Shown here piece after piece: positions 8,206 through 16,578 of a stretch of 64,000 nt of DNA; within the stretch, counting starts at the first letter, position 1; the number at the start of each line of letters is the position of its first letter. Position numbers and translations under genes: made by a program. The DNA comes from Rhodoferax sp. AJA081-3 (GTDB lineage: Bacteria > Pseudomonadota > Gammaproteobacteria > Burkholderiales > Burkholderiaceae_C), in assembly GCF_017798165.1 (NCBI RefSeq), contig NZ_CP059068.1, forward strand, positions 1,302,001 through 1,366,000, read 5' to 3'. The notes below the pieces were generated by a model. It was not told the origin of the DNA. It searched no databases and was given only the letters and a program-made list of their open reading frames with translations.

Positions 8206-9228
8206 ATGCCCCTGCCCCGTGTTCTCATCATCAGCCCGGCCGCGGCATCGGCCAACAATGGCAATTGGCAAACCGCCTGGCGCTGGTCCCGCATGTTGCA
8301 CCCGGCCTACCACACCACCATTGCGCAAGACTGGCACGGTGAACCCTTTGATGTGATGCTGGCACTGCACGCCAAACGCTCGGCCGGGCCTATCGCCCGC
8401 TGGGCGCAGGCACAGGGAGCCGCTGCCAACGCACCCGGTTTGGGTGTGGTGTTGACGGGCACGGACTTGTACCGCGACATCCAGACCGATGCATCGGCCC
8501 AGGCCTCTTTGGTGTACGCGCGGCGCCTGGTGGTGCTGCAAGAGCGCGCGCCCGATGACCTGCCGCCCCAACACCGCGCCAAAACCCGTGTGATTTTCCA
8601 ATCGGTCACGCCACACAAGCCTTTGATAAAAACCCAGCGGCACCTGCGGGCCGTGATGGTGGGCCATCTGCGCGATGAAAAATCTCCCCAGACCCTGCTG
8701 ACTGCGGCCCGCCTGCTCGCACACCACACCGACATTTTGATAGACCACATTGGCGACGCGCTGGATGCCGATCTGGGCCGGCAAGCCCAAGCCTGTGCCG
8801 CCGCATGCCCGCAATACCGCTGGCTGGGTGGCCTGCCCCACGGCGCTGCACGCCGGCGCATCCAAAACGCCCATGTGCTGGTGCATGCCAGCCGCATGGA
8901 GGGTGGCGCCCATGTGCTGATGGAGGCCGTGTGCAGCGGCACCCCCGTGCTGGCCTCGCGTATTGCGGGCAACATGGGCATGCTGGGTGCCGACTACGCG
9001 GGTTATTTTGAACACGGCGATGCCCAGGGCCTGGCCGACGCGCTGCTGCGCTGCCGTGCGGCCCAACAACACCCTACCGCCGACCCGTTGTACAGCCCTT
9101 TCTACAGCCAGCTGCAAGCCCAATGCGCCCAGCGTGCCCCCCTGTTTGCGCCCGCCAACGAGCAAGCCGCCCTGTTGCAGCTGGTGCGCGAACTGCTCGT
9201 ACACACCCCCGCCACCGAGGCACTCTAA
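8206..9228 (+). CDS. senB: Selenosugar synthase SenB (glycosyltransferase)
   Basis: A 340-residue GT-B glycosyltransferase of the family first described as a glycosyltransferase with a SelD neighbour. The N-terminal Rossmann half starts VLIISPAAASANNGNWQT. The C-terminal nucleotide-sugar half contains GHLRDEKSPQTLL, a loop HVLVHASRMEGGAHVLMEA (the E-x7-E type motif of GT4 enzymes) and SGTPVLAS. In selenoneine biosynthesis SenB transfers selenium from selenophosphate to a UDP-sugar, giving a 1-seleno-sugar for SenA. senC starts 4 bases after its stop. It is divergent from the putative selenium transporter, which supports the assignment. Confidence 0.87.
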   Translation: MPLPRVLIISPAAASANNGNWQTAWRWSRMLHPAYHTTIAQDWHGEPFDVMLALHAKRSAGPIARWAQAQGAAANAPGLGVVLTGTDLYRDIQTDASAQASLVYARRLVVLQERAPDDLPPQHRAKTRVIFQSVTPHKPLIKTQRHLRAVMVGHLRDEKSPQTLLTAARLLAHHTDILIDHIGDALDADLGRQAQACAAACPQYRWLGGLPHGAARRRIQNAHVLVHASRMEGGAHVLMEAVCSGTPVLASRIAGNMGMLGADYAGYFEHGDAQGLADALLRCRAAQQHPTADPLYSPFYSQLQAQCAQRAPLFAPANEQAALLQLVRELLVHTPATEAL

Positions 9229-9232
9229 CCGC

Positions 9233-11521
9233 ATGCAAGCCCCTGACCAACCGATTCTGCGCGACATTGTTTTAGTGGGTGGTGGCCACAGCCATGTGGC
9301 CGTGCTCAAAAGTTTTGGCATGCGGCCCATGCCCGGTGTGCGCCTGACCGTCATTTGCACCGATGTGCACACCCCGTATTCCGGCATGTTGCCCGGCTAC
9401 ATCGCAGGCCACTACGATTTTGATGCCGTACACATCGACCTGAGCCGCCTGGCCGTGTTTGCCGGTGCACGGCTCTACCGCGACGAGGCCGTTGGCCTGG
9501 ACCGCATCAACCGCAAGGTGTTGTGCCGCAACCGCCCGCCGGTGCCGTACGACCTGTTGTCCATCAACATGGGTGCCACACCGCAGGCCCATGGTGTTCC
9601 GGGCGCCGCGGAGCATGCCGTAGCCGTCAAACCCATCGCGCGTTTCAACGACCGCTGGCTGGCCCTGCTGCAGCGTGTGCAGAGCCACCCCGGCACAACC
9701 ACGGTGGCCGTGGTGGGTGCCGGAGCCGGTGGTGTGGAGCTGCTGCTGGCCATGCAATACCGCTTGCGCAAGGTCTTGCAGTCTTTGGGCCGCAACCCGG
9801 ACGAGCTAGTCTTTCACCTGTTCACCGACCGCGATGTGATCCTGCCCACCCACAACTCCGGCGTGCGCCGGCGGTTTGACACGGTGCTGTCCGCGCGCGG
9901 CGTGGTTGTGCACCGCCAGGCCGCTGTCACCCAAGTCACGCACGGGCGATTGCTGACGGCGTCTGGCGCAGTGGTGGATGCGGACGAAATCGTATGGGTC
10001 ACCCGCGCCGGAGCCGCCGCCTGGCTGCAAGACACCGGCCTGGCCCTGGACGCCGATGGCTGCATACAGGTGTTGGACACGCTGCAATCGGTTTCCGACC
10101 CAAGCATCTTTGCCGCGGGTGACGTAGCGTGTATGGTCAACCATCCGCTGGAGAAGGCCGGTGTGTTTGCCGTGCGCCAGGGGCCGCCCTTGACCGAAAA
10201 CCTGCGCTTAAGCGTGCAAGGCAAGGCACCCAAACCCTACCACCCGCAGCGCAAATGGCTGGCGCTAATCAGCACGGGCGACCGCTATGCCATAGCCTCG
10301 CGCGGCTGGCTGGGTTTTGGGGGTGCCTGGGTCTGGCGCTGGAAAGACCACATTGACCAAGGCTTCATGCGCAAGTTCCAGGTCCTGGCGCCCATGCAAG
10401 CCGGTGCAGCGCCCCAGCAGGCGCCCAGCCCCAGCACGGTGGCGCTGACGTCTGAAGAATCACTGCAAGCCATATCGGCCATTGCCATGCGCTGCGGCGG
10501 CTGTGGTGCCAAGGTGGGGGCCACCGTGTTGTCGCGCGCACTGGGCCAGTTGCACCCGGTGGACCGCGACGATGTGGTGGTGGGCCTGAAAGACCCCGAC
10601 GATGCCGCCGTAGTACGGGTGCCGCCGGGCATGGCCATGGTGCATTCGGTGGACTTTTTCCGGGCCTTTATCGACGACCCCTACCTCTTTGGCAAGGTAG
10701 CCGCCAACCACACTTTGGGCGACATCTGGGCCATGGGTGCCCAGGCGCAATCGGCCACGGCCATTGCCACCGTGCCGCCGGGCCTGGAGAGCAAGGTCGA
10801 AGACCTGCTGTTTCAGATGATGACCGGCGCGCTGGAAGTGCTCAACGCCGCCAACTGCGCGCTGGTGGGTGGCCACACCGGCGAGGGCAAGGAGCTGGCC
10901 CTGGGCTTTGCCATCAACGGCCTGATTGCCGACGACCCCGCGCAAATTCTGCGCAAGAACGGCATGCGCCCGGGCGACGTGCTGATCCTCACCAAACCCA
11001 TAGGCACAGGCACCCTGTTTGCGGCCCACGCCCGCCTGGCCGCCAAGGGCCGCTGGATAGACGCGGCGCTGCAATCCATGGTGGTGTCCAACCAGCAGGG
11101 GGCTCAATGCCTGCGCGAACACGGCGCCACCGCCTGTACCGACCTGACCGGCTTTGGCCTGCTGGGCCACCTGGTGGAAATGACACGCCCCAGTGGGGTG
11201 GACGCCGAGTTGGACCTGGCCGCCCTGCCCCTGCTGGACGGCGCACAGGAGTGTGTGGCCGCCGGCATCGTCAGCTCGCTGCAGGGGGCCAACGTGCGCC
11301 TGCGCCGCGCCCTGCGCAACCAGGAGGCCATGGTCTCGCACCCGCGCTACCCGCTGATTTTTGACCCGCAAACCGCTGGTGGTCTGCTGGCCAGCGTGCC
11401 CGCCGACCGGGCCGAAGCCTGCATCGCTGCGCTGCGCCAGCTGGGCTACCCACACACGGTGGCGATTGGCCGGGTGCTGGCGCAAACCGATGCGCTGGAG
11501 CCTATTACGCTCCGCGGGTGA
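9233..11521 (+). CDS. senC: SelD-type selenophosphate synthase with N-terminal flavoprotein domain (SenC)
   Basis: A 762-residue fusion. Residues 1 to about 385 form an NDH-2/pyridine nucleotide-disulfide oxidoreductase domain with the FAD-binding VLVGGGHSHVAVL at the N-terminus, an internal GAGAGGVELL and the FAD-contacting DPSIFAAGDVA. Residues about 410-762 are selenide, water dikinase, which makes selenophosphate from selenide and ATP. The catalytic position is Cys, not selenocysteine, in CGGCGAK (C421 and C424). The AIRS-type GHTGEGKELALG and DLTGFGLLGH motifs follow. The reductase domain may supply reduced selenium. It directly follows senB, and its product feeds SenB; a role in selenoprotein or tRNA selenation is also possible. 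Confidence 0.87.
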   Translation: MQAPDQPILRDIVLVGGGHSHVAVLKSFGMRPMPGVRLTVICTDVHTPYSGMLPGYIAGHYDFDAVHIDLSRLAVFAGARLYRDEAVGLDRINRKVLCRNRPPVPYDLLSINMGATPQAHGVPGAAEHAVAVKPIARFNDRWLALLQRVQSHPGTTTVAVVGAGAGGVELLLAMQYRLRKVLQSLGRNPDELVFHLFTDRDVILPTHNSGVRRRFDTVLSARGVVVHRQAAVTQVTHGRLLTASGAVVDADEIVWVTRAGAAAWLQDTGLALDADGCIQVLDTLQSVSDPSIFAAGDVACMVNHPLEKAGVFAVRQGPPLTENLRLSVQGKAPKPYHPQRKWLALISTGDRYAIASRGWLGFGGAWVWRWKDHIDQGFMRKFQVLAPMQAGAAPQQAPSPSTVALTSEESLQAISAIAMRCGGCGAKVGATVLSRALGQLHPVDRDDVVVGLKDPDDAAVVRVPPGMAMVHSVDFFRAFIDDPYLFGKVAANHTLGDIWAMGAQAQSATAIATVPPGLESKVEDLLFQMMTGALEVLNAANCALVGGHTGEGKELALGFAINGLIADDPAQILRKNGMRPGDVLILTKPIGTGTLFAAHARLAAKGRWIDAALQSMVVSNQQGAQCLREHGATACTDLTGFGLLGHLVEMTRPSGVDAELDLAALPLLDGAQECVAAGIVSSLQGANVRLRRALRNQEAMVSHPRYPLIFDPQTAGGLLASVPADRAEACIAALRQLGYPHTVAIGRVLAQTDALEPITLRG

Positions 11522-11615
11522 ACTTTTTGCATAACCGCAGGTCCCAAGGTCCACGCCTCTAGCCCGGCGTCTTTTCTGAACCCGGTCGATGGTGACCCAA
11601 CAAGGAACTACAGCA

Positions 11616-12242
11616 ATGATGACGATGAAACACACAATCGTGGCAGTGGCCGCGCTGGCAGCCAGTCTGGCGTTTGTGGGACACGCCCACGCACAAACCC
11701 AGGTGGGGCAACCGGCACCCCAGTTCTCGGCGGTCGACACGGCCGGCAAAGCTGTGTCGCTGGCAGACTTCAAGGGCAAATACGTGGTGCTGGAGTGGAC
11801 CAATCCCGAATGCCCCTTTGTGCAAAAACACTACACCAGCGGCAACATGCAGGCCACCCAGAAGCACGCCGCCAGCAAAGGGGTGGTCTGGCTGCAGGTC
11901 AACACCACCGGTGGCAGCGAGAAAGACAGCAAGCTGGCCGCCGAATTGGCCCAGTGGTTCAAAGACCAGAAGACCACCGCCCAGGCCCTGTTGATGGACG
12001 GCGGCAAACTGGGCCAGGCCTTTGGTGCCAAGACCACTCCCCACATGTACCTGATAGACCCGGCCGGCAAACTGGTTTACGCCGGTGCCATTGACAGCAA
12101 GGCCAGCGCCAACCCCGGCGACATCGCCACAGCCACCAACTACGTGACCCAGGCCATCAACGAGACGGCTGCCGGCAAGCCCGTCAGCAAACCGGTGACC
12201 GGGGCCTACGGCTGCTCGGTCAAATACGCCAGCGCGGGTTAA
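11616..12242 (+). CDS. Secreted thioredoxin-family (redoxin) protein
   Basis: A 208-residue protein with a signal peptide (about residues 1-26, ending AHA) and an AhpC/TSA-redoxin domain. The usual thioredoxin CxxC is reduced to one Cys in NPECPFVQKHY, and a second conserved Cys lies near the C-terminus in GAYGCSVKY, as in a family of periplasmic redoxins. AKTTPHMYLID holds the cis-proline. The start has an AAGGA site 10 bases upstream; an earlier GTG/ATG would add a non-signal extension. It lies 94 bp after senC and before a strong terminator, so it may be the last gene of the selenium operon, handling oxidants or thiols. Confidence 0.82.
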   Translation: MMTMKHTIVAVAALAASLAFVGHAHAQTQVGQPAPQFSAVDTAGKAVSLADFKGKYVVLEWTNPECPFVQKHYTSGNMQATQKHAASKGVVWLQVNTTGGSEKDSKLAAELAQWFKDQKTTAQALLMDGGKLGQAFGAKTTPHMYLIDPAGKLVYAGAIDSKASANPGDIATATNYVTQAINETAAGKPVSKPVTGAYGCSVKYASAG

Positions 12243-12287
12243 TCCACCAATTCGCCACCAACCCACCGCGCCGCGCACGTGCCGACC

Positions 12288-12311
12288 AAGCCACCTTCGG
12301 GTGGCTTTTTG
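12288..12311 (+). terminator. Rho-independent terminator after the senB-senC-redoxin operon
   Basis: A perfect 8-bp stem AAGCCACC / GGTGGCTT closes on a TTCG tetraloop and runs into TTTTT. It begins 45 bases after the redoxin stop. Confidence 0.9.
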
Positions 12312-12315
12312 CTTT

Positions 12316-12366
12316 CAAAAACATAGCAATACATTGAATATTGACGGGGGCAAGAGGCCGATTTTG
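12316..12366 (+). repeat. Dispersed intergenic repeat, copy 2
   Basis: Contains AAAAACATAGCAAT, a spacer, then ATTGACGGGGGCAAGAGGCC and GATTTT. It follows the redoxin terminator in the same orientation and is one of the more degenerate copies. Confidence 0.65.
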
Positions 12367-12408
12367 CTCTAAGCCATCCGCTCCAGAGCGCGCTTGATCA
12401 CCTAACAA

Positions 12409-12424
12409 TCTAATATCCCTTAGA
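12409..12424 (+). promoter_or_regulatory. Candidate operator TCTA-N8-TAGA for the ArsR-rhodanese regulator
   Basis: TCTAATATCCCTTAGA, 50 bp upstream of the metallo-hydrolase start. The same dyad with an 8-base spacer, TCTAATACTCACTAGA, lies just upstream of the regulator gene itself at 15187. Confidence 0.6.
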
Positions 12425-12474
12425 ATATGCGTATCAAATAATCCTTTGGCTGCCAGGACGGCCACAACACCACC

Positions 12475-13206
12475 ATGTTTTTCAAACAACTGCCCGCACA
12501 TGCGTCGTCTCTGTCCTACTTCTTCGGTTGCGCGGGCCATGGTCTGGCGGTGGCTGTTGACGTGGTGGCAGGTGACGAAGACTGGTTTGTAGAGCAGGCC
12601 CAGGCTGCGCAGGTGCGCATCACCCACGTGATCGACACCCATGTGCACGCCGACCACTACAGCGGGGGGCGGGCGCTGGCGGCGCGCGTTGGCGCACCGT
12701 ATTGCCTGCATGAGAGTGCCCGATCCTTCGTGGGCTTCGACTTCACCCCACTGGTGGACGGACAACTGCTGGCGCTTGGCAATGTCACGGTCCAAGTCAT
12801 ACACACACCGGGCCACACACTCGACAGTATCTGCCTGCTGGTGACAGACGCGCGGCGCGGTGACGAACCCTGGTTCGCCATCACGGGAGACACTTTGTTT
12901 GTCGGTGCGGTCGGGCGCCCGGACCTGGCTGGGCGAGAGCAGGAAATGGCAGGACTGCTGTTTGACAGCCTGAGCCAGAAGCTGCTCAACCTGCCCCATC
13001 AACTGGAAATTTTCCCCGGCCACCAGGCGGGCAGTGCCTGCGGAGCGGGTCTGTCGGGCAAGCCGTCTTCCACCATGGGTTTTGAGAAGCGGTGGAACCC
13101 GTTTTTGAGCATGGACCGCGACACGTTTGTGCGTGAGCTGACGGCCACCGCCACACCAAGCCCCGCTGAGATGGACCGTATGGTAGCCGCCAATATTTCG
13201 GCCTGA
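12475..13206 (+). CDS. MBL-fold metallo-hydrolase, persulfide dioxygenase-like
   Basis: A 243-residue metallo-beta-lactamase-fold protein. The metal-binding motif is THVHADH (H56, H58, D60, H61), followed by H114 (TPGHT), D139 (TGDTLF) and H183 (FPGHQ). The VGRPDL stretch after the Asp and the sequence around GKPSSTMGFEK are typical of the ETHE1/persulfide dioxygenase branch rather than of beta-lactamases or glyoxalases. Persulfide dioxygenases oxidise glutathione persulfide to sulfite. The rhodanese-type regulator and a shared operator support a sulfane-sulfur role. An MFS gene follows after 7 bp. Confidence 0.82.
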   Translation: MFFKQLPAHASSLSYFFGCAGHGLAVAVDVVAGDEDWFVEQAQAAQVRITHVIDTHVHADHYSGGRALAARVGAPYCLHESARSFVGFDFTPLVDGQLLALGNVTVQVIHTPGHTLDSICLLVTDARRGDEPWFAITGDTLFVGAVGRPDLAGREQEMAGLLFDSLSQKLLNLPHQLEIFPGHQAGSACGAGLSGKPSSTMGFEKRWNPFLSMDRDTFVRELTATATPSPAEMDRMVAANISA

Positions 13207-13213
13207 AACAACC

Positions 13214-14515
13214 ATGGAACTCCACCACGGCATCCGCCACAACCGCGGGCAATTCCTGCACTTGCTGCTGCAGGTGTTGCTGGTCGGGCTGACCCTGGGC
13301 ATGACACGCACGGTGGTGCCCGCCCTTGCAGAGTCCGACTTTGGTGTGCCTAAAAATTCGTTTCTGCTGCTGAGCTCTTTTGTTGTCGCCTTTGGCCTGG
13401 TCAAGGGTGTCATGAATTTTGTGGCGGGTCGGTTGTCGGAGCGGGTGGGCCGCAAGCGGGTGCTGCTGTTGGGCTGGGTGGTGGCGTTGCCCATTCCCGT
13501 CATGGTCTGGTACGCCCCGAGTTGGAGCTGGGTGGTGGTGGCCACCGTGTTGTTGGGCATCAACCAGGGGCTTACCTGGTCGATGACACAAACCGCCAAG
13601 CTTGACATCACACGGCTGGAAGAACGCGGATTAACACTCGGGCTGAATGAGTTTGCAGGTTACGTGGGGGTGGCACTGGCCGGCATCCTCACGGCCTACC
13701 TGGCCACGCGGTTCGGCGCGCGCCAAGGCCTGATGGTGTTCGGCACGGTGGTCATAACCTCGGCCCTGCTGCTGACCCAACTATGGGTCAAGGACACGCT
13801 GCCCTGGGCCAAGGCAGAGGCAGCCAAACATGCGCCGGGGTCTGCTCAGCAGTTGCGTCCACGGTATCCCACGAACGTGTCTGCCAATCCATCCACCTGG
13901 GAAATTTTCACCCTCATGAGCTGGCGCGACAAACGCCTGATGGCGCTCAGCCAGGCGGGGCTGGTGGAGAAGTTTGTCGACGCGCTGGTGTGGGTGTTCT
14001 ACCCCGTGTTCTTGTACCAGCAGGGCGTCAGCCTGACCAACGTGGGCTGGATCATTGGTGTGTATGGGTTGGTGTGGGGTGGGTCCCAGCTTTTCACCGG
14101 CAGGCTGTCGGACCGGATCGGACGCCACGGTCTCAACATTGGCGGCATGTGGATATGCGGGACCGGTGTGGCCGCCATGGTGCTGGGTGACGGCGTGGCG
14201 TGGTGGGCGGTTGCTGCCGGTGTCTCGGGCTTGGGCATGGCCATGTTGTACCCCAACCTCTCGGCGGCGGTGGCCGACATTGCACACCCTGCCTGGCGCG
14301 GTTCGGCCATAGGCATCTACCGCTTCTGGCGCGACCTGGGCTACGGCATTGGTGCCCTGGGCCTGGGTCTGGCGGCGCACTTCACCGGCCAGATGCAGGC
14401 AGCCTTCTGGTTTGTGGCCGTGTCGATGTTGGTATCGGGCGGCGTGTTGTGGTGGTTGGGGGAGGAAACACACCCGCGCCTGAATCCGGCAAAACCGCTG
14501 ACCACAACGGCCTGA
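13214..14515 (+). CDS. MFS transporter in persulfide module
   Basis: A 433-residue major facilitator with about 12 membrane helices. The MFS loop 2-3 signature is present as GRLSERVGRKRV and its repeat after helix 8 as GRLSDRIGRHG. A cytoplasmic central linker (about residues 195-235) joins the halves. It is 7 bp from the metallo-hydrolase gene and so almost certainly in one operon with it. By analogy to BigR/SqrR-type modules, which carry sulfite or thiosulfate exporters, the substrate may be an oxidised sulfur anion; that is inference. It ends 3 bp before the convergent regulator gene. Confidence 0.82.
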   Translation: MELHHGIRHNRGQFLHLLLQVLLVGLTLGMTRTVVPALAESDFGVPKNSFLLLSSFVVAFGLVKGVMNFVAGRLSERVGRKRVLLLGWVVALPIPVMVWYAPSWSWVVVATVLLGINQGLTWSMTQTAKLDITRLEERGLTLGLNEFAGYVGVALAGILTAYLATRFGARQGLMVFGTVVITSALLLTQLWVKDTLPWAKAEAAKHAPGSAQQLRPRYPTNVSANPSTWEIFTLMSWRDKRLMALSQAGLVEKFVDALVWVFYPVFLYQQGVSLTNVGWIIGVYGLVWGGSQLFTGRLSDRIGRHGLNIGGMWICGTGVAAMVLGDGVAWWAVAAGVSGLGMAMLYPNLSAAVADIAHPAWRGSAIGIYRFWRDLGYGIGALGLGLAAHFTGQMQAAFWFVAVSMLVSGGVLWWLGEETHPRLNPAKPLTTTA

Positions 14516-14518
14516 GCT

Positions 14519-15178
14519 TCACTTTGCCAGCGGCAAACCCGCAGCCTGCCACTCGCTGATGCCATCACTGGTTTTACGTGCGCGGTAGCCTTTGGCTTGC
14601 AACAGCTTGACCGCCTCATCCGACATCAGGCAAAACGGGCCACGGCAGTATGCCACGATGTCCACATCGCGCGGCAGTTCATCCAGACGTTGGGCCAGCT
14701 CGGCCAAAGGCATGGACCGTGCGTGGGGCAAGTGTGCAGTGTCAAACTCGTTCTGCGGGCGCACATCCAGCACGATGACCTCTCCGCGTTTGGCCTGGGC
14801 CATCAACTCCTTGCGGCCCACGCTGACCAGGTGGTCGGGGTCCGCTGCCATCTTCTGCACCGCCATCTGCAGCTCCACCAGATGTTCTTCTGCCACCTGG
14901 CGCAGCACCACGCCAAGCTGCGCCACATCCGGCCCCGCCAGTTTGTAATAGATGCGTTTGCCGTCACGCCGGGTTTGCACCAGGCGGGCTTCTTTCAGAG
15001 CCTTCAGGTGGGCACTGGCCAGTTTGTTGTCGATGGCGACTTCGGCGGTGATGGTTTCAACCGCCTTCTCCCCCTGGGCCAGCATCTCCAGAATCTCCAA
15101 ACGCTTGGGGCTGGAGAGGGCCTTGCCCACACGGGACACCTGTTCGTACAAAAGGTCTTTGAGGGCGCGGTTGTTCAT
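14519..15178 (-). CDS. ArsR-family regulator fused to a rhodanese domain
   Basis: A 219-residue protein. Residues 1-95 are an ArsR winged helix-turn-helix domain (LSSPKRLEILEML, with recognition helix around NKLASAHLKALKEA). Residues 115-219 are a rhodanese domain with the active-site loop AYCRGPFC (C178, plus C183) and a DVRPQNEFDTAHLPHA entry motif. The fusion suggests that the regulator senses persulfide or thiosulfate through the rhodanese cysteine and releases DNA. A candidate operator lies 9 bp upstream of its start, and the same sequence precedes the metallo-hydrolase gene, so it probably controls itself and that operon. Confidence 0.88.
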   Translation of the reverse strand: MNNRALKDLLYEQVSRVGKALSSPKRLEILEMLAQGEKAVETITAEVAIDNKLASAHLKALKEARLVQTRRDGKRIYYKLAGPDVAQLGVVLRQVAEEHLVELQMAVQKMAADPDHLVSVGRKELMAQAKRGEVIVLDVRPQNEFDTAHLPHARSMPLAELAQRLDELPRDVDIVAYCRGPFCLMSDEAVKLLQAKGYRARKTSDGISEWQAAGLPLAK

Positions 15179-15186
15179 GGCTTCAT

Positions 15187-15202
15187 TCTAATACTCACTA
15201 GA
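15187..15202 (-). promoter_or_regulatory. Candidate operator TCTA-N8-TAGA upstream of the ArsR-rhodanese gene
   Basis: TCTAATACTCACTAGA, ending 9 bp before the regulator start at 15178. It matches the element at 12409-12424 in both dyad arms, spacer length and the first spacer bases ATA. Confidence 0.6.
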
Positions 15203-15251
15203 TTGAATCCAAGCCATCCGCCCATTCGGGCGATGTGCAAACACGACGCGA

Positions 15252-16220
15252 TCAATGCCCATGCCGATGGTGGACATCGGGAAAATGTTCATGGCTGTGG
15301 CGGACGGTTCCATGCGTGCGCGTGTGCTCGTAATCCAACGGTCCATGTTCGTGTTCGTGCGCGTGCTTTTCGGTCAAGTGCAACCAGACACCAATGGCCA
15401 TTAGCAGCGCCGCGATCCAGAACTGGGGTCCGGCGGACTCACCCAGCACCACCAACGCAATCAGCGCGCCCACAAATGGCGCGGTAGAAAAGTAAGCGCC
15501 GGTGCGCGCGGTGCCCAGGCCCCGGAGGGCCAGCACAAACATCACCAGGCTGAAACCGTAGCCCAGCAGACCCACCGCCATCGTTTCCAGGGTGGTGACC
15601 ACACTGGGCAAGCTAGCACCCAGGCTCAGTGCCAACACCGTATTGGCCAGGCCGGCCATGATGCCCTTGCTGCTGGCGATGAACAGCGCGTCCGACGCCG
15701 ACACTTTGCGTGTCAAATTGTTGTCAATGGCCCAGCACAGACAGGCAAGGGATACGAGCACGGGCCCCGACCAGTCGACCAAGCGGGTGCTCTGCGCGGG
15801 CCAGGACAACACCAGGCCGCCTGCCACGATGGCGGCCATGCCCAACACAATACGTTTGTCGGCGTTCTCCTTGAACACCACCCAGGCGATGACCGCCGTC
15901 AACACAGCCTCCAGGTTCAGCAGCAATGACGCGCTGGCACCACTGGTTGTCATCAAGCCAAACATCAGGGCGACCGGGCCGGCCACACCACCAAAGAAGA
16001 TGGCGCCCAACAGCCAGGGCCATTCCGCACGGCTGAGCCCCGGTGCCTGCCAACCCCGGTCCCGCACCAGGCGGATCAGCGTCAGCCCCAATCCACTGCC
16101 CAGGTACAGCAACCCAGCCAGCAGCACCGGTGGCATATGCCCCACCAGCAGTTTGGCAAAGGGTGTGCTGGCACCAAACAGGGCGGCAGCCAAAAGTGCA
16201 AAAAGGACGCTACGGTTCAT
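15252..16220 (-). CDS. EamA/DMT-family transporter with His-rich C-terminal tail
   Basis: A 322-residue protein with ten predicted membrane helices arranged as two EamA repeats; the second repeat begins near the RKVSASDALFIAS stretch. After the last helix there is a cytoplasmic tail of about 40 residues very rich in histidine (EKHAHEHEHG, HSHEHFPDVHHRHGH), which suggests metal binding. It is the third gene of a MerR-ynfA-eamA run, 10 bp after the YnfA-like gene. Substrate unknown; the tail and the MerR regulator point to a metal or metal-complex. The ATG at 16220 starts directly at MNRSVLFALL. Confidence 0.82.
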   Translation of the reverse strand: MNRSVLFALLAAALFGASTPFAKLLVGHMPPVLLAGLLYLGSGLGLTLIRLVRDRGWQAPGLSRAEWPWLLGAIFFGGVAGPVALMFGLMTTSGASASLLLNLEAVLTAVIAWVVFKENADKRIVLGMAAIVAGGLVLSWPAQSTRLVDWSGPVLVSLACLCWAIDNNLTRKVSASDALFIASSKGIMAGLANTVLALSLGASLPSVVTTLETMAVGLLGYGFSLVMFVLALRGLGTARTGAYFSTAPFVGALIALVVLGESAGPQFWIAALLMAIGVWLHLTEKHAHEHEHGPLDYEHTRTHGTVRHSHEHFPDVHHRHGH

Positions 16221-16230
16221 ACGTGAGCCA

Positions 16231-16578
16231 TCAGGCCGTGCGATGCCCCAGCGCAATCACTCCCGCCCCGGCCAGTGCCAGGCCCACACCCACGTAATCA
16301 TTCCATGTGGGCGCAACGCCATCCACAAAGTACAACCAAGCCAGCGCCGTGGCGATGTACACCGCGCCATAGGTGGCATACACACGCCCACTGGCAGCAG
16401 GATGCAGGGTCAGCAACCAGACAAAGACCACAAGGCTGAGGGCCGCAGGCACCAGCAGCCAGGCTGGGCCTTTGCCAGTCAGCCACAACAGGGGCAGGTA
16501 ACAACCCACCAACTCGGCAACTGCCGTGGCAACAAACAAGCCAAAGGTTCGGGTCAACGCCAGGGTGTCCATCGTCAT
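16231..16578 (-). CDS. YnfA/UPF0060 family membrane protein
   Basis: A 115-residue protein with four membrane helices and the family's hallmarks: [13 protein letters not shown] in helix 1, [18 protein letters not shown] in the middle and a Gly/Ala-rich last helix. YnfA belongs to the small-multidrug-resistance superfamily; its physiological substrate is not settled. The ATG at 16578 overlaps the MerR stop as ATGA, indicating translational coupling; a second ATG at 16572 is possible. Confidence 0.88.
   Translation of the reverse strand: MTMDTLALTRTFGLFVATAVAELVGCYLPLLWLTGKGPAWLLVPAALSLVVFVWLLTLHPAASGRVYATYGAVYIATALAWLYFVDGVAPTWNDYVGVGLALAGAGVIALGHRTA

Noticed and set aside
11555..11570. GCCTCTAGCCCGGCGT after senC as a tenth repeat copy
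   Set aside because: Only the right-hand end of the repeat resembles it; the GTGAAATAT block and the left dyad are missing.
10460..11803. A 447-codon minus-strand frame opposite senC
   Set aside because: It lies antisense to the SelD domain, whose motifs are unmistakable; long antisense frames are common in high-GC DNA.
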